From Trujillonella endophytica (lineage in GTDB: Bacteria; Actinomycetota; Actinomycetes; Mycobacteriales; Geodermatophilaceae): a stretch of 64,000 nt of DNA. Positions 13,536 to 20,552 of the stretch are shown here, piece by piece. The notes beneath the pieces are model-generated. The model made no database searches. It was not told where the DNA came from and saw only the letters and a program-made list of their open reading frames with translations. The translations under genes and the position numbers were made by a program. Numbering within the stretch: the first letter of the stretch is position 1; each line of letters begins with the position of its first letter. The DNA lies in NCBI RefSeq assembly GCF_900110555.1, contig NZ_FOEE01000003.1, forward strand, positions 186,001-250,000, written 5' to 3'.

Positions 13536-13658
13536 GCCGGAAGCGTGCGCGACGGAGGTCACCCGGGACATCAGGGAAGGCACCCATCCGACCCTGGTCC
13601 CGCCCGCGGGGGTGATCACCGGTGCCCCCCGCGCGCTGCCGGTGCGACGATCGACGGC

Positions 13659-14873
13659 ATGACGGTGGCGGGCACGACGACCGAGGGGGGAGCGGTGCAG
13701 CCGGCGCCGGGCGCGTCCGCGGCCGCCCGGCCGCCGCTCGTGCGCCCGCGCTCGGGCCGGATGCTCGCCGGGGTCGCCGCCGGCACCGCCGCCCACCTGC
13801 GCGCCGATCCGCTGGTGGTCCGGGTCGCGCTGGTCGCGCTCGCGGTGACCGGCATCGGCGTCGTCGTCTACGGCCTGCTCTGGCTCTTCATGCCCATCTC
13901 CGACGCCGAGGCGCCGGCCGCCCCGGTGGTGGGCCAGCCCAGCCGGCGGCAGACGATCGGCCTGGTCCTGCTGGGCATCGGCGCGCTCGCGCTGGTGACC
14001 AACCTGGCGAGCTGGGGCAGCGGGGACGTCACCGTGCCGCTCCTGCTGGTCGGCATCGGGCTGGCGACGATCTGGCGGCAGCTGGACACCGACCGCACGC
14101 TCGCCCGGCCCGGCGTCCCCTGGGTGCTCGCCGGCGGCGTCGCCCTCGGCGTGGTGGGCGTGGTCCTGCTGCTGGCCACGACCGGGCAGCTGGCGAACGC
14201 GCGCAACGGCTTCGCCGCGACCCTGGTCATCCTCGTGGGCATCGTGCTGGCGACCCTTCCGCTCTGGCGGCGGCTGCTGGCCTCGCGGCAGGCCGAGCGC
14301 ACCGCCCGCATCCGCTCCGAGGAGCGCGCCGCGGTGGCCGCGCACCTGCACGACTCCGTGCTGCAGACGCTCGCGCTCATCCAGCGCCACGCCGCCGACC
14401 AGCAGGCGGTGGCGCGGCTGGCCCGCAGCCAGGAGCGGGAGCTGCGCACCTGGCTGTACGAGCCGGAGAAGGCCTCGGAGGGCACGTGGGCAGGGGTGGT
14501 CTCGGCGATGGTCGCCGAGGTGGAGGCCGACCACGCGCTGACGATCGACCCCGTGGTCGTGGGGGACGCGCCGGTGGACGAGGGGCTGACCGCACTCGGT
14601 TCCGCTACCCGGGAGGCCCTGGTCAACGCCGCCAAGCACTCCGGCGCGGCGTCGGCCGACCTCTACACCGAGGTGACGCCGCACGGGGTGTCGGTGTTCG
14701 TGCGCGACCGCGGTCGGGGGTTCGACCCCGCCGCCGTCCCGGCCGACCGCCGCGGGCTGCGGGACTCCGTCGCCGGGCGGCTCGCCCGGGCCGGCGGGAC
14801 GGCGACCGTGCGCTCGGCGCCGGGAGAGGGGACCGAGGTGGAGCTGTTGCTGCCCAGGGAGGAGAACGCGTGA
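13659..14873 (+). CDS. PspC-domain two-component sensor histidine kinase
   Basis: 404-residue membrane kinase. An N-terminal PspC domain (about 25-85: GRMLAGVAAGTAAHLRADPL, then a helix) is followed by two or three hydrophobic pairs to about residue 205. The HisKA_3 dimerisation helix has phospho-acceptor His in AAHLHDSVLQTLALIQRHA, and the HATPase has N-box REALVNAAKHSG and G-boxes DRGRGFDP and GRLARAGG. NarL-type kinase partnered with the next gene by a GTGA overlap. Likely senses membrane or cell-wall stress through the PspC module. GACGAT seven bases before ATG suggests a leaderless start. Confidence 0.88.
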   Translation: MTVAGTTTEGGAVQPAPGASAAARPPLVRPRSGRMLAGVAAGTAAHLRADPLVVRVALVALAVTGIGVVVYGLLWLFMPISDAEAPAAPVVGQPSRRQTIGLVLLGIGALALVTNLASWGSGDVTVPLLLVGIGLATIWRQLDTDRTLARPGVPWVLAGGVALGVVGVVLLLATTGQLANARNGFAATLVILVGIVLATLPLWRRLLASRQAERTARIRSEERAAVAAHLHDSVLQTLALIQRHAADQQAVARLARSQERELRTWLYEPEKASEGTWAGVVSAMVAEVEADHALTIDPVVVGDAPVDEGLTALGSATREALVNAAKHSGAASADLYTEVTPHGVSVFVRDRGRGFDPAAVPADRRGLRDSVAGRLARAGGTATVRSAPGEGTEVELLLPREENA

Positions 14874-15538
14874 GCGAGCCGGCGGTGCCGCGGGTCTTCC
14901 TCGTGGACGACCACGCCATGGTGCGGACGGGGGTGCGCGCGGAGCTCGCGGACTCGGTGACGATCGTCGGGGAGGCGGCCGACGCCGACGCGGCCGTCGC
15001 CGGGATCCGCGCCACGGTGCCCGACGTCGTCCTGCTCGACGTCCACCTGCCCGGCGGCGGCGGCCGGGCCGTGCTGGAGACGCTGCGCGCGGAGCTGCCG
15101 GGGGTGCGGTACCTGGCCCTGTCGGTGTCCGACGCCGCCGAGGACGTCATCGCCGTCATCCGGGCCGGCGCCCGGGGCTACGTCACCAAGACGATCTCCG
15201 GGCCCGACCTGCGGGCGGCGGTGCAGCGGGTCGCCGACGGCGACGTCGTCTTCAGCCCCCGGCTGGCCGGGTTCGTGCTGGACGCGTTCGCCGCGACCAC
15301 GGCCGGCCCGGCGCCGGCCGAGGACCCGGCCACCGACCCGGGGCTGGACCTGCTGTCGGCCCGCGAGCGCGAGGTCATGCAGCTGCTGGCCCGGGGCTAC
15401 ACCTACCGCGAGATCGGCTCCCGGCTGTTCATCTCGGTCAAGACCGTGGAGTCCCACGCCTCGAACGTGCTGCGCAAGCTGCAGCTGTCCAACCGCAACG
15501 AGCTCACCCGCTGGGCGGCGACCAACCGCCTTCTGTGA
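14870..15538 (+). CDS. NarL/LuxR-family response regulator
   Basis: 222 residues. The receiver is intact: the acidic pair VDDH near residue 14, phospho-acceptor Asp in PDVVLLDVHLP, Ser in LALSVSD and Lys in GYVTKTI. The C-terminal LuxR helix-turn-helix reads LSAREREVMQLLARGYTYREI then SVKTVESHASNVLRKL. GTG start overlaps the kinase stop (GTGA), so this is the cognate regulator. The expected target is the divergent PspC-domain gene cluster or its own operon; no operator was identified by eye. Confidence 0.93.
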   Translation: MSEPAVPRVFLVDDHAMVRTGVRAELADSVTIVGEAADADAAVAGIRATVPDVVLLDVHLPGGGGRAVLETLRAELPGVRYLALSVSDAAEDVIAVIRAGARGYVTKTISGPDLRAAVQRVADGDVVFSPRLAGFVLDAFAATTAGPAPAEDPATDPGLDLLSAREREVMQLLARGYTYREIGSRLFISVKTVESHASNVLRKLQLSNRNELTRWAATNRLL

Positions 15539-15588
15539 CCGTGCACTTTCGCGCTTCTGCACCGGGCAGGAGCGCGGGATTGCACGGT
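15538..15588. terminator. Two-tier hairpin between response regulator and PIG-L gene
   Basis: Outer 8-bp stem ACCGTGCA/TGCACGGT and inner 11-bp stem (15550-15560 with 15566-15576, one G-T pair). It lies exactly between the two convergent stop codons. Confidence 0.8.
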
Positions 15589-16322
15589 CAGTCCGTGTAG
15601 ACGACGTGGAAGGCCTCGGCGAGGCGCCCCTCGGGGAGGCCGGCCGTGCGTGCCGTCCGCGTCATCCACGCGGTCACGAAGTCCTCGAGGTCGTCGCGGT
15701 GGCCGACCTGGCTGACGTGCGCCTTCAGCGCGGCGAACTTGAGCTCGGCGACGTCGGTGACGTCGACGGCGTGGTCGGTCCGCGGGCTGGCGCCCAGCCA
15801 CACCTCCGGGACCGTCCAGGCGTCCAGGCCCTCGTCGGCGAGCAGCTCGGGGAAGGCGAACGGGTTCCGGGCGTCGGGGTAGACCGCCCGCAGCGTGGAC
15901 TCGCCGACGACCATGTGGTCGGGGTGGCTGGCGCCGATCCGCTCGTAGAACCGCTCCGGCGAGCTCGTGAGCACCCGCTGCGGGCGGACCTGCCGGATGA
16001 CCCGGGAGATGTCCCGGCGCAGGTCGAGGGTCAGCTCCAGCCGGCCGTCGGGATGGCCGAGGAAGCGGACGTCGGTCACGCCCACGGCGGCGGCCGCGGC
16101 GCGCTGCTCCTCCTGCCGCAGCGGGCCCATCCGCTCGCGGGGGGTGTCGTCGAACCCGCCGGCGTCGCCGTCGGTGACGATGCAGTAGGTGACCTCGGTG
16201 CCGGCCGCCGTCCAGGTGGCGACGGTCCCGGCGCTGCCGAAGTCGACGTCGTCGGGGTGGGCGAGCACGCACAGGGCGCGCTCGACGTGCTCGGCGGGAC
16301 GGCGGGGCAGGGGAGGGGTCAC
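15588..16322 (-). CDS. PIG-L family deacetylase
   Basis: Zinc-dependent N-acetylglucosaminyl deacetylase family protein (relatives: MshB, Mca), 244 residues. The metal and catalytic motif AHPDDVDFGSAG is at about 21-32 and the later HPDHMVVGE supplies the third ligand. Length and the DTPRERMGPLRQEEQRAAAAAVGV segment fit the soluble LmbE-like branch. Substrate is not determinable; mycothiol or sugar-amide deacetylation are options. The GTG start overlaps the stop of the diguanylate cyclase gene, so they are cotranscribed. Confidence 0.9.
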   Translation of the reverse strand: MTPPLPRRPAEHVERALCVLAHPDDVDFGSAGTVATWTAAGTEVTYCIVTDGDAGGFDDTPRERMGPLRQEEQRAAAAAVGVTDVRFLGHPDGRLELTLDLRRDISRVIRQVRPQRVLTSSPERFYERIGASHPDHMVVGESTLRAVYPDARNPFAFPELLADEGLDAWTVPEVWLGASPRTDHAVDVTDVAELKFAALKAHVSQVGHRDDLEDFVTAWMTRTARTAGLPEGRLAEAFHVVYTD

Positions 16323-17491
16323 CCGGCCGACTCTAGGAGGCGGCCCGGACCGTCGGCCGGTGCCCGGACGACGCCGGCCTCGGCCCGGGCCTCGGCCGCG
16401 CGGGCCGCGGTCACGGCGACCACGACGTCGGCGGGCGTGAGGACCCGGTTCCGCCCGGCGGCCTTCGCGGCGTACAGGGCCCGGTCGGCCTCGCGGAGCA
16501 CCTCGGCGAGCGTGCAGGTGTCGCCCCGCACGCTCGCCACGCCGGCGGAGACGGTGATCGGCAGCCCGGCGACGGGGCTGGCCGCGACGGCCTGGCGGAC
16601 GCGCTCGGCGACCCGCACGGCGTCGTCGACGTCCCGGCCCGGCAGCAGGAGCACGAACTCCTCGCCGCCCACCCGGTAGGCCACGTCGGTGGCCCGCAGG
16701 CTCGTCCGGAGCCGGCGGGCCAGCTCGACGAGCACCTGGTCGCCGCGGTCGTGGCCGTGGGTGTCGTTGACCCGCTTGAAGTGGTCGACGTCGCACATGA
16801 CGACGCCGATGGCCTCGCCGGTCGCCGCCGCGTCGCGCTGCGCGTCGGTGAAGCGGGTGGAGAGCGTCAGCCGGTTGAACAGGCCGGTCATCGGGTCGGC
16901 CACGGCGTCGTCGCGACTGGCCAGGTCGGCGGTCGCGAGGGTGGCGGCGACGAGGGCCACGGAGAGGAGCAGCGCGGCGAACACCACCAGGTGCAGCACC
17001 GGGGGCGCCTCGGGGACGGCGGGCAGCGCGGGCGCGAGCAGCACGGCGGGCGTCAGCAGACCGGCGATCGTGGCGACGGCGGCGACGAGCACCCGCGGCC
17101 GGAAGCAGACGGCCTGCGCGAGGACGGGGACGGCCACCAGCGGCAGCAGCGGGCTGCTCGCCCCGCCGGTGACCAGCACGCACACCACGAGGTTCAGTTC
17201 GATCGCGCCGAACGTCAGGGCGGTGACGTGCTCGGGCTGCCGGCTGTGCCGGTGCGCGACCATGCCGAGGGCCATCGTGGCGGCGGCGATCGCGAGCAGG
17301 ACGAGCACGATCGGCCCGTACCAGAAGGCGGCGATCAGCATGGCGGCGCCGACGGCCCCGCCCAGGCGCTGGGGGCGCAGGAACGTGCGCTGCATGTCCG
17401 TGTAGCGCGCACGGTCGACGGCGCTCCCGCGCAGCCAGCGCACGGTGCGCGACTCCGGTGCCGGCGCGGCCGGCGAGTGAGGCGATGCCAC
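16319..17491 (-). CDS. Membrane diguanylate cyclase (GGDEF domain)
   Basis: 390 residues: six or so hydrophobic segments between about 45 and 185, then a GGDEF domain (190-350) with active-site GGEEF at 275-279, the DVDHFKRVND segment and the product-inhibition site RATD at 266-269, five residues before GGEEF as required. Predicted to make c-di-GMP, with feedback inhibition. GTG start at 17491; an internal Met at residue 33 is possible. Divergent from a GGDEF-EAL gene 109 bases away and cotranscribed with the PIG-L gene. Confidence 0.9.
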   Translation of the reverse strand: MASPHSPAAPAPESRTVRWLRGSAVDRARYTDMQRTFLRPQRLGGAVGAAMLIAAFWYGPIVLVLLAIAAATMALGMVAHRHSRQPEHVTALTFGAIELNLVVCVLVTGGASSPLLPLVAVPVLAQAVCFRPRVLVAAVATIAGLLTPAVLLAPALPAVPEAPPVLHLVVFAALLLSVALVAATLATADLASRDDAVADPMTGLFNRLTLSTRFTDAQRDAAATGEAIGVVMCDVDHFKRVNDTHGHDRGDQVLVELARRLRTSLRATDVAYRVGGEEFVLLLPGRDVDDAVRVAERVRQAVAASPVAGLPITVSAGVASVRGDTCTLAEVLREADRALYAAKAAGRNRVLTPADVVVAVTAARAAEARAEAGVVRAPADGPGRLLESAG

Positions 17492-17600
17492 GGCCGGTGT
17501 ATCGACTCCAAGGAGTCCGAGCTTGAGGGGTCGAACCCCTTCTCTTCACTCCAAGCGGGGGCCATGCTGTCCCACCGTGCTTCCGCAGCCACGGCGTGTG

Positions 17601-19940
17601 ATGACGTCGTCCTCCCCGGACCCTGCCGCGGGGGCGCGCGGGGCCGACCCGCTGCCGCTCCTGCCGACCGCGGCGGTCGCGTCCGCGGGCGCGCTGCTCG
17701 TGGTCGCCGTCGGGCTGGCGTTCGTGATGCCCCCGGACGTGCACGACCGCGTCGTGTCGAACCTCGCGCAGCTCGTGGCGCCGGCCGCGGCCGCGGGGAC
17801 GCTGCTGCGCCGCGCGCGGCGTTCCCGGGGCCGGCTGCGCGCGACGTGGGCCGCCCTCGGCGGCGCCTGCGCCTGCTGGGCGGCGGGGCAGGCGTGGTGG
17901 GCGGCGCAGGAGATGACCGGGGCGGGCATCCCCTTCCCGTCCGTCGCGGACGTGGGCTTCGTGGCCTTCGCGGTGCTGGCCGCCGTGGGGCTACTCCTGC
18001 ACCCGGCCGGGGGTGGCGGCCGCGGCCGCTGGCGGCGGACGTCGGACGCGGTGATGTGCACCGGGGCCGTGGGCCTGGTCAGCTGGCAGTTCGTGCTGGG
18101 GCCGGTCGTGGCCCGGGAGACCGGGACCCCATACCTCGAGTGGCTGCTGTTCCTGACCTACCCGGCGCTGGACGTGGCGCTGATCGTCCTCTGCCTGCTC
18201 ACCGCGGCCCGGGCCCGGCGGCAGCGACCGGACCTGCTGCTGGTCTGCGCGGGACTGCTGGCGCTCAGCATCTCCGACGGCACCTTCGCCTACCTGCAGG
18301 CCACGATGATGTACGCCGGATTCTCGGCCGACCTCGGCTGGGTGGTCGGTTTCCTCCTCCTGGCGCTGGCCGGCGCGGCCCGCGAGCCCGCCGCCCGCGA
18401 GCCGGAGGAGGGGCAGCCCGAGCGGGACGGCGGGTCCCTCGTCGCTCACCTGCTGCCCTACGCCCCCGTGGCGGTCGGGCTCGTGACGACGGTGGTGCAC
18501 GTCGCCCTCGGCTGGGAGCTGGGCATCGTCGAGGTCGGGCTGTCCACCGTGGTGATCGCGCTGCTGCTGTCCCGCCAGTACCTGGCCCTGCGGGAGAACC
18601 TCCGGCTGTCGGCCGAGCTGGCCGGCCGCGAGGCGCTGCTGCGGCACCAGGCCTTCCACGACGTGCTGACCGGCCTGGCCAACCGGGCACTGTTCCTCGA
18701 CCGGCTCGAGCACGCGCTGGCCCTGCACCGGCGCGACCTGCGCCCCGTCGCCGTCGTGTTCCTCGATCTCGACGACTTCAAGGTCGTGAACGACACCCTG
18801 GGGCACGCGGCCGGGGACGAGCTGATCGTCCGGGTGGCCGAGCGGCTGCGCGGGGCGATGCGGGACGGCGACACGGTCGCCCGGCTGGGTGGGGACGAGT
18901 TCGCGGTCCTGCTCGAGGACGGCGGGGACGCCGAGGAGGCGACCGCGCGGGCCCTGGAGGCGCTGCGGACCCCATGCCTCGTCGGCGGCCGCCCCGTGGC
19001 GGTCCGGGCCAGCGTGGGCATCTGCGGGCTCGGCCCGGACGACCCGCCGGTGCGGCCCGACACCCTGCTCGCCCGGTCCGACACCGCGATGTACGCGGCC
19101 AAGCGCTCCGGCAAGGACAAGGCCGTCGTCTACCGGCCGGGCCTCAGCCTGGAGGAGGTCGAGCTGGAGGGGCTGGCCGAGCGGCTGCGCCGGGCGCTGG
19201 CCGCGCGGGAGGTGACGCTCGCCTACCAGCCGATCGTGGACCTGGTCACCGGCCGGGTCGTGGCGCTGGAGGCGCTCGCCCGCTGGACGACGGAGGGTCG
19301 CGCGGTCGGTCCGGAGGTGTTCGTGCCGGCCGCGGAGCGGGCCGGGCTGCTCGACGAGCTGACCGGCCAGCTGCTGGCCCAGGCCTGCGAGCGCGCCGCC
19401 GGCTGGGCGGTCGACCGCGACGACGTCCTGTCGGTGCACGTCAACGTCGCGCCCGCGACGCTCGCGTGGCCGGAGCTCGTGCCCCGGGTGCGGGACCTCG
19501 TCGACTGGCACGAGCTCGTGCCCGGCCAGTTGGTGCTCGAGCTGACCGAGTCCGGCCTGCTCGCCCACGAGGAGGCGGCCGAGCGGGTGATCCGCGAGCT
19601 CGCCGACCTCGGGGTGGGCGTCTCGCTGGACGACTTCGGCGTCGGCCAGTCCTCGCTCGCGCGCCTGGGGGCGCTCTCCCTGGAGTCGGTCAAGATCGAC
19701 CGGTCGTTCCTGGCGCGGATCGACACCGACGAGCGCGAGGCCACGCTGCTGGGCGCGGTCTTCCGGCTCGCTCGCGACCTCGCCCTGCCGGTGATCGCCG
19801 AGGGGGTCGAGCGGCCCGGGCAGCTCGCGGCCCTGCGGCGGATGGGCTGCCCGCAGGCGCAGGGGTTCCTGCTGTCCCGCCCCGTGCCGGCCGCGGCGGT
19901 GCCCGACCTGCTGGGCAGCCGCGGCGTCCTCACCGGCTGA
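17601..19940 (+). CDS. Membrane GGDEF-EAL dual c-di-GMP enzyme
   Basis: 779 residues from ATG 17601 (GTG 17598 adjacent). Around ten hydrophobic segments occupy the first 330 residues. The GGDEF domain has LGGDEF and an RDGD I-site; the EAL domain has EALARW, ELTESG, DDFGVG, KIDRSF, AEGVE and QGFLLSRP. All catalytic residues of both domains that I can recognise are present, so it may synthesise and degrade c-di-GMP. Its neighbour across a short divergent promoter region is a second cyclase. In streptomycetes c-di-GMP controls BldD; whether that applies here is unknown. Confidence 0.92.
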   Translation: MTSSSPDPAAGARGADPLPLLPTAAVASAGALLVVAVGLAFVMPPDVHDRVVSNLAQLVAPAAAAGTLLRRARRSRGRLRATWAALGGACACWAAGQAWWAAQEMTGAGIPFPSVADVGFVAFAVLAAVGLLLHPAGGGGRGRWRRTSDAVMCTGAVGLVSWQFVLGPVVARETGTPYLEWLLFLTYPALDVALIVLCLLTAARARRQRPDLLLVCAGLLALSISDGTFAYLQATMMYAGFSADLGWVVGFLLLALAGAAREPAAREPEEGQPERDGGSLVAHLLPYAPVAVGLVTTVVHVALGWELGIVEVGLSTVVIALLLSRQYLALRENLRLSAELAGREALLRHQAFHDVLTGLANRALFLDRLEHALALHRRDLRPVAVVFLDLDDFKVVNDTLGHAAGDELIVRVAERLRGAMRDGDTVARLGGDEFAVLLEDGGDAEEATARALEALRTPCLVGGRPVAVRASVGICGLGPDDPPVRPDTLLARSDTAMYAAKRSGKDKAVVYRPGLSLEEVELEGLAERLRRALAAREVTLAYQPIVDLVTGRVVALEALARWTTEGRAVGPEVFVPAAERAGLLDELTGQLLAQACERAAGWAVDRDDVLSVHVNVAPATLAWPELVPRVRDLVDWHELVPGQLVLELTESGLLAHEEAAERVIRELADLGVGVSLDDFGVGQSSLARLGALSLESVKIDRSFLARIDTDEREATLLGAVFRLARDLALPVIAEGVERPGQLAALRRMGCPQAQGFLLSRPVPAAAVPDLLGSRGVLTG

Positions 19941-19946
19941 GCGCCC

Positions 19947-20228
19947 TCAGAGCCGGCCGCGGCCCTGCCGCAGCAGCATGAGCGCGAGGGCGGCGCCGTC
20001 CTCCCCGAGAGCCGACCGGAAGCGGGCCAGGACCTGCGACTCGCGCGAGAGGGAGAGCCGGGTGCCGCCCGAGGCGGCGCGCAGGGCGCCGATCTCGCGC
20101 GAGACGGCGAGGCGGCGCTGGACGAGCTCGATGATCCCGGCGTCGCAGGCGTCGATCTGCTCGCGCAGCGCGCCGATGCGGTCGGCGGGGTCGGTGGTGG
20201 GAGCGGGGCTCGGGGCGGGCGTGCTCAT
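19947..20228 (-). CDS. Chorismate mutase (AroQ class)
   Basis: 93-residue all-helical enzyme converting chorismate to prephenate, the branch to Phe and Tyr. Key features: IGALREQIDACDAGIIELVQ, the basic pair in QRRLAVSREIG, SGGTRLSLSRE and the C-terminal LALMLLRQGRGRL. The last is the same tail as M. tuberculosis Rv0948c, a mutase that is activated by DAHP synthase. ATG 20228 has an AGGAGA site. It is preceded by a putative leader peptide and terminator (20281-20406). Convergent with the GGDEF-EAL gene, divergent from uvrD as in mycobacteria. Confidence 0.93.
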   Translation of the reverse strand: MSTPAPSPAPTTDPADRIGALREQIDACDAGIIELVQRRLAVSREIGALRAASGGTRLSLSRESQVLARFRSALGEDGAALALMLLRQGRGRL

Positions 20229-20280
20229 CGGGGTTCTCCTGCGGGTCGGGCCGCCGGCCGTCGGACCCCGGGAACGAGAA

Positions 20281-20309
20281 ACGCCCCGGGCTCCTCGGGC
20301 CCGGGGCGT
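20281..20309 (-). terminator. Attenuator terminator ahead of chorismate mutase
   Basis: Perfect 11-bp stem (20281-20291 with 20299-20309) with a 7-base loop. Read on the minus strand it is followed by TTTCTCGTT, a U-rich tract; the plus strand has none, so it is directional towards chorismate mutase. It lies 17 bases downstream of the leader ORF stop and 52 bases before the mutase start. Confidence 0.8.
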
Positions 20310-20325
20310 CTGGTGCGGCGTGTGC

Positions 20326-20406
20326 TCAGCCTGCGGTGACGGACACCGGATCCCGGTGGCCGTAGTAAAAGCTGATCGCGGCGAGCACGGGGCGATCCTG
20401 CCACAT
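20326..20406 (-). CDS. Putative aromatic leader peptide (attenuator)
   Basis: 26-codon ORF on the minus strand: Met-Trp-Gln start, core AAISFYYGHRDPV, then TGA. A Trp and a Phe-Tyr-Tyr run in so short an ORF ahead of a chorismate mutase gene and an intrinsic terminator is the classic layout of ribosome-mediated attenuation. An alternative GTG start at 20388 has AGGAT at good spacing and keeps Phe-Tyr-Tyr. A small hairpin (CACCGG-GAT-CCGGTG) follows the Tyr codons inside the ORF. Function is inferred, not demonstrated. Confidence 0.7.
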   Translation of the reverse strand: MWQDRPVLAAISFYYGHRDPVSVTAG

Positions 20407-20474
20407 CGCGGGCGGGGATCCCCGGCGGTACCCGGGGCGGGTCCGCGGGGGGCGGATCCGTCACCCGTCCGAAC

Positions 20475-20480
20475 TACAGT
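20475..20480 (+). promoter_or_regulatory. -10 element upstream of uvrD
   Basis: TACAGT, nine bases before the ATG of a short upstream ORF (20490); transcription would begin at or within two bases of that ATG. Confidence 0.5.
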
Positions 20481-20489
20481 GGTGTCGCT

Positions 20490-20552
20490 ATGAACCCACC
20501 CCACGCAGACGCTCCGCCGGCGCTCCACGTCTCCGCGGGGACCCCGGCATGA
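20490..20552 (+). CDS. Short upstream ORF coupled to uvrD
   Basis: ATG 20490 opens 20 codons (MNPPHADAPP start, ending SAGTPA) and stops at TGA 20550-20552, overlapping the uvrD start as ATGA. With a -10 element nine bases before its ATG it could be translated from a leaderless mRNA and feed ribosomes into uvrD, which has no clear ribosome site of its own. No homology recognised. Confidence 0.4.
   Translation: MNPPHADAPPALHVSAGTPA

Noticed and set aside
17500-17565. tRNA-like T-arm sequence (GGGTTCGACCCCTC on the minus strand) in the c-di-GMP divergent region
   Set aside because: Only the T-arm-like hairpin is present; no acceptor stem, D-arm or anticodon arm can be built around it and no CCA follows. 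At most a remnant, not a gene.
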